DNA of 64,000 nucleotides from Halocaridina rubra (taxonomy: Eukaryota > Arthropoda > Malacostraca > Decapoda > Atyidae): assembly GCA_037179515.1 (NCBI GenBank), contig JAXCGZ010009456.1, positions 85,001 to 149,000 of the forward strand, written 5' to 3'. A program made the position numbers and the translations under genes. This document shows positions 63,300-64,000 of the stretch, piece by piece (position 1 is the stretch's first letter; each line of letters opens with the position of its first letter). The notes under the pieces were generated by a model. It worked only from the letters and a program-made list of their open reading frames with translations, was not told the origin of the DNA and did no database searches.

Positions 63300-64000
63300 C
63301 TAAAAGAAAATTTATTATCATAAGTCTAGTACTATCGCAAAGATAAAAGACATTCCAGCATTGATGCTAGTGTCCTATTTAGAATATCCTTACTGATCTC
63401 TTCCTTTAGCTCTTTCATCATTCCAGAAAAGCAGAATTTTTCCTCTCCAGGCTCTTCCTTACATTAAGTGATAATTTTCCATGGTGTTGATAACATTAAG
63501 TGAATTAATTGCACCGTATACGTATACTTAGAAAAGTGCCAACCCAACATGTCTAAACTACTTCGTTCAAGAAATTAGGCTGCGAATGAAAAATGGAAAT
63601 GTCAGGGTCATATTCCAAAATAGCTAATATTTAATGATTTTGACGTTATAGACTTATAATATTCACACAGAAGTCTATGTACAGTATATCTCCAAAATAT
63701 ATTAAAAAATTCTTCTTCCTTAGAACAGCTTTTCCCATGTTCACAATGCGGTAATTGTCTCTCACTAGCCTCTTTAAAGGCTTTTGGATAGTTTTGTCCT
63801 AATATTTAGTGCTTAAGTAAAATAAATTTTATTAAGTGGTCTTCAAAATAAACATGTTTATTTAGTTCAATACTGTAAGATATTATTAAGCTCTTTAGCA
63901 CTAAGTTTACCAAAGTATAAAATATAATTAAATATAATTAACTCACTGCTAAGTAAGAATATGCGTGAGTAAGTTTTGAAGAATGTGTTCGTACTGCTAC
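63300..64000. other. Window end, no exon seen
   Basis: This is intron or upstream DNA of the HSDL1-like gene. The exon at 63299 must be entered in phase 1, so an upstream coding exon exists, but no convincing one is visible here. Confidence 0.5.

Overview
This is eukaryotic, intron-rich, AT-rich DNA, most likely from a decapod crustacean and possibly a penaeid shrimp. That placement is an inference. It rests on arthropod-like gene content and on the extreme load of long (TA)n, (CT)n, (ATT)n and (GT)n microsatellites, mostly in introns and intergenic DNA. No bacterial, plasmid or viral operon, rRNA gene, functional tRNA gene or CRISPR array is visible.

From left to right: (1) positions 1-15454, + strand, carry the 3' half of an unconventional myosin-VI gene (MYO6, jaguar in flies). 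It covers the tail helices, the charged single-helix region and the globular cargo-binding domain. Ten constitutive exons join in frame, and three extra phase-symmetric small exons (42, 66 and 27 nt) look like cassettes. (2) Three phase-compatible exons at about 19697-28832 (+) encode a lysine-rich C-terminus I do not recognise. They are either a separate small gene or an alternative 3' end of MYO6. (3) Positions 29525-38170 (+) carry a complete eight-exon type II membrane sulfotransferase of the WSCD family, with two further in-phase exons at 40739-41167 that can replace the last exon. (4) Positions 52754-44611 (-) carry a four-exon secreted protein with a long coiled coil built on 22-residue repeats and a C-terminal C-type lectin domain. 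(5) Positions 63299-57819 (-) carry six 3' exons of an HSDL1-like short-chain dehydrogenase whose 5' end is not found.

The introns and gaps hold a rich set of old mobile elements. These are a PIF/Harbinger-derived element with a fossil transposase start and a TAA target duplication, three palindromic Harbinger-like MITEs, one or two pogo/Tigger-like elements, two tRNA-derived SINE families, and a decayed Ty3/Gypsy gag-protease remnant with a likely primer-binding site. There are also several minisatellites and perfect hairpins.

The genes are unrelated metazoan loci and do not form a pathway or operon. The most interesting points are the microexon set in the MYO6 tail, the alternative C-terminus of the sulfotransferase, the unrecognised exon chain after MYO6, and the repeat architecture of the coiled-coil lectin. 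All exon models were built by eye from GT/AG signals and reading phase. No homology search was run.
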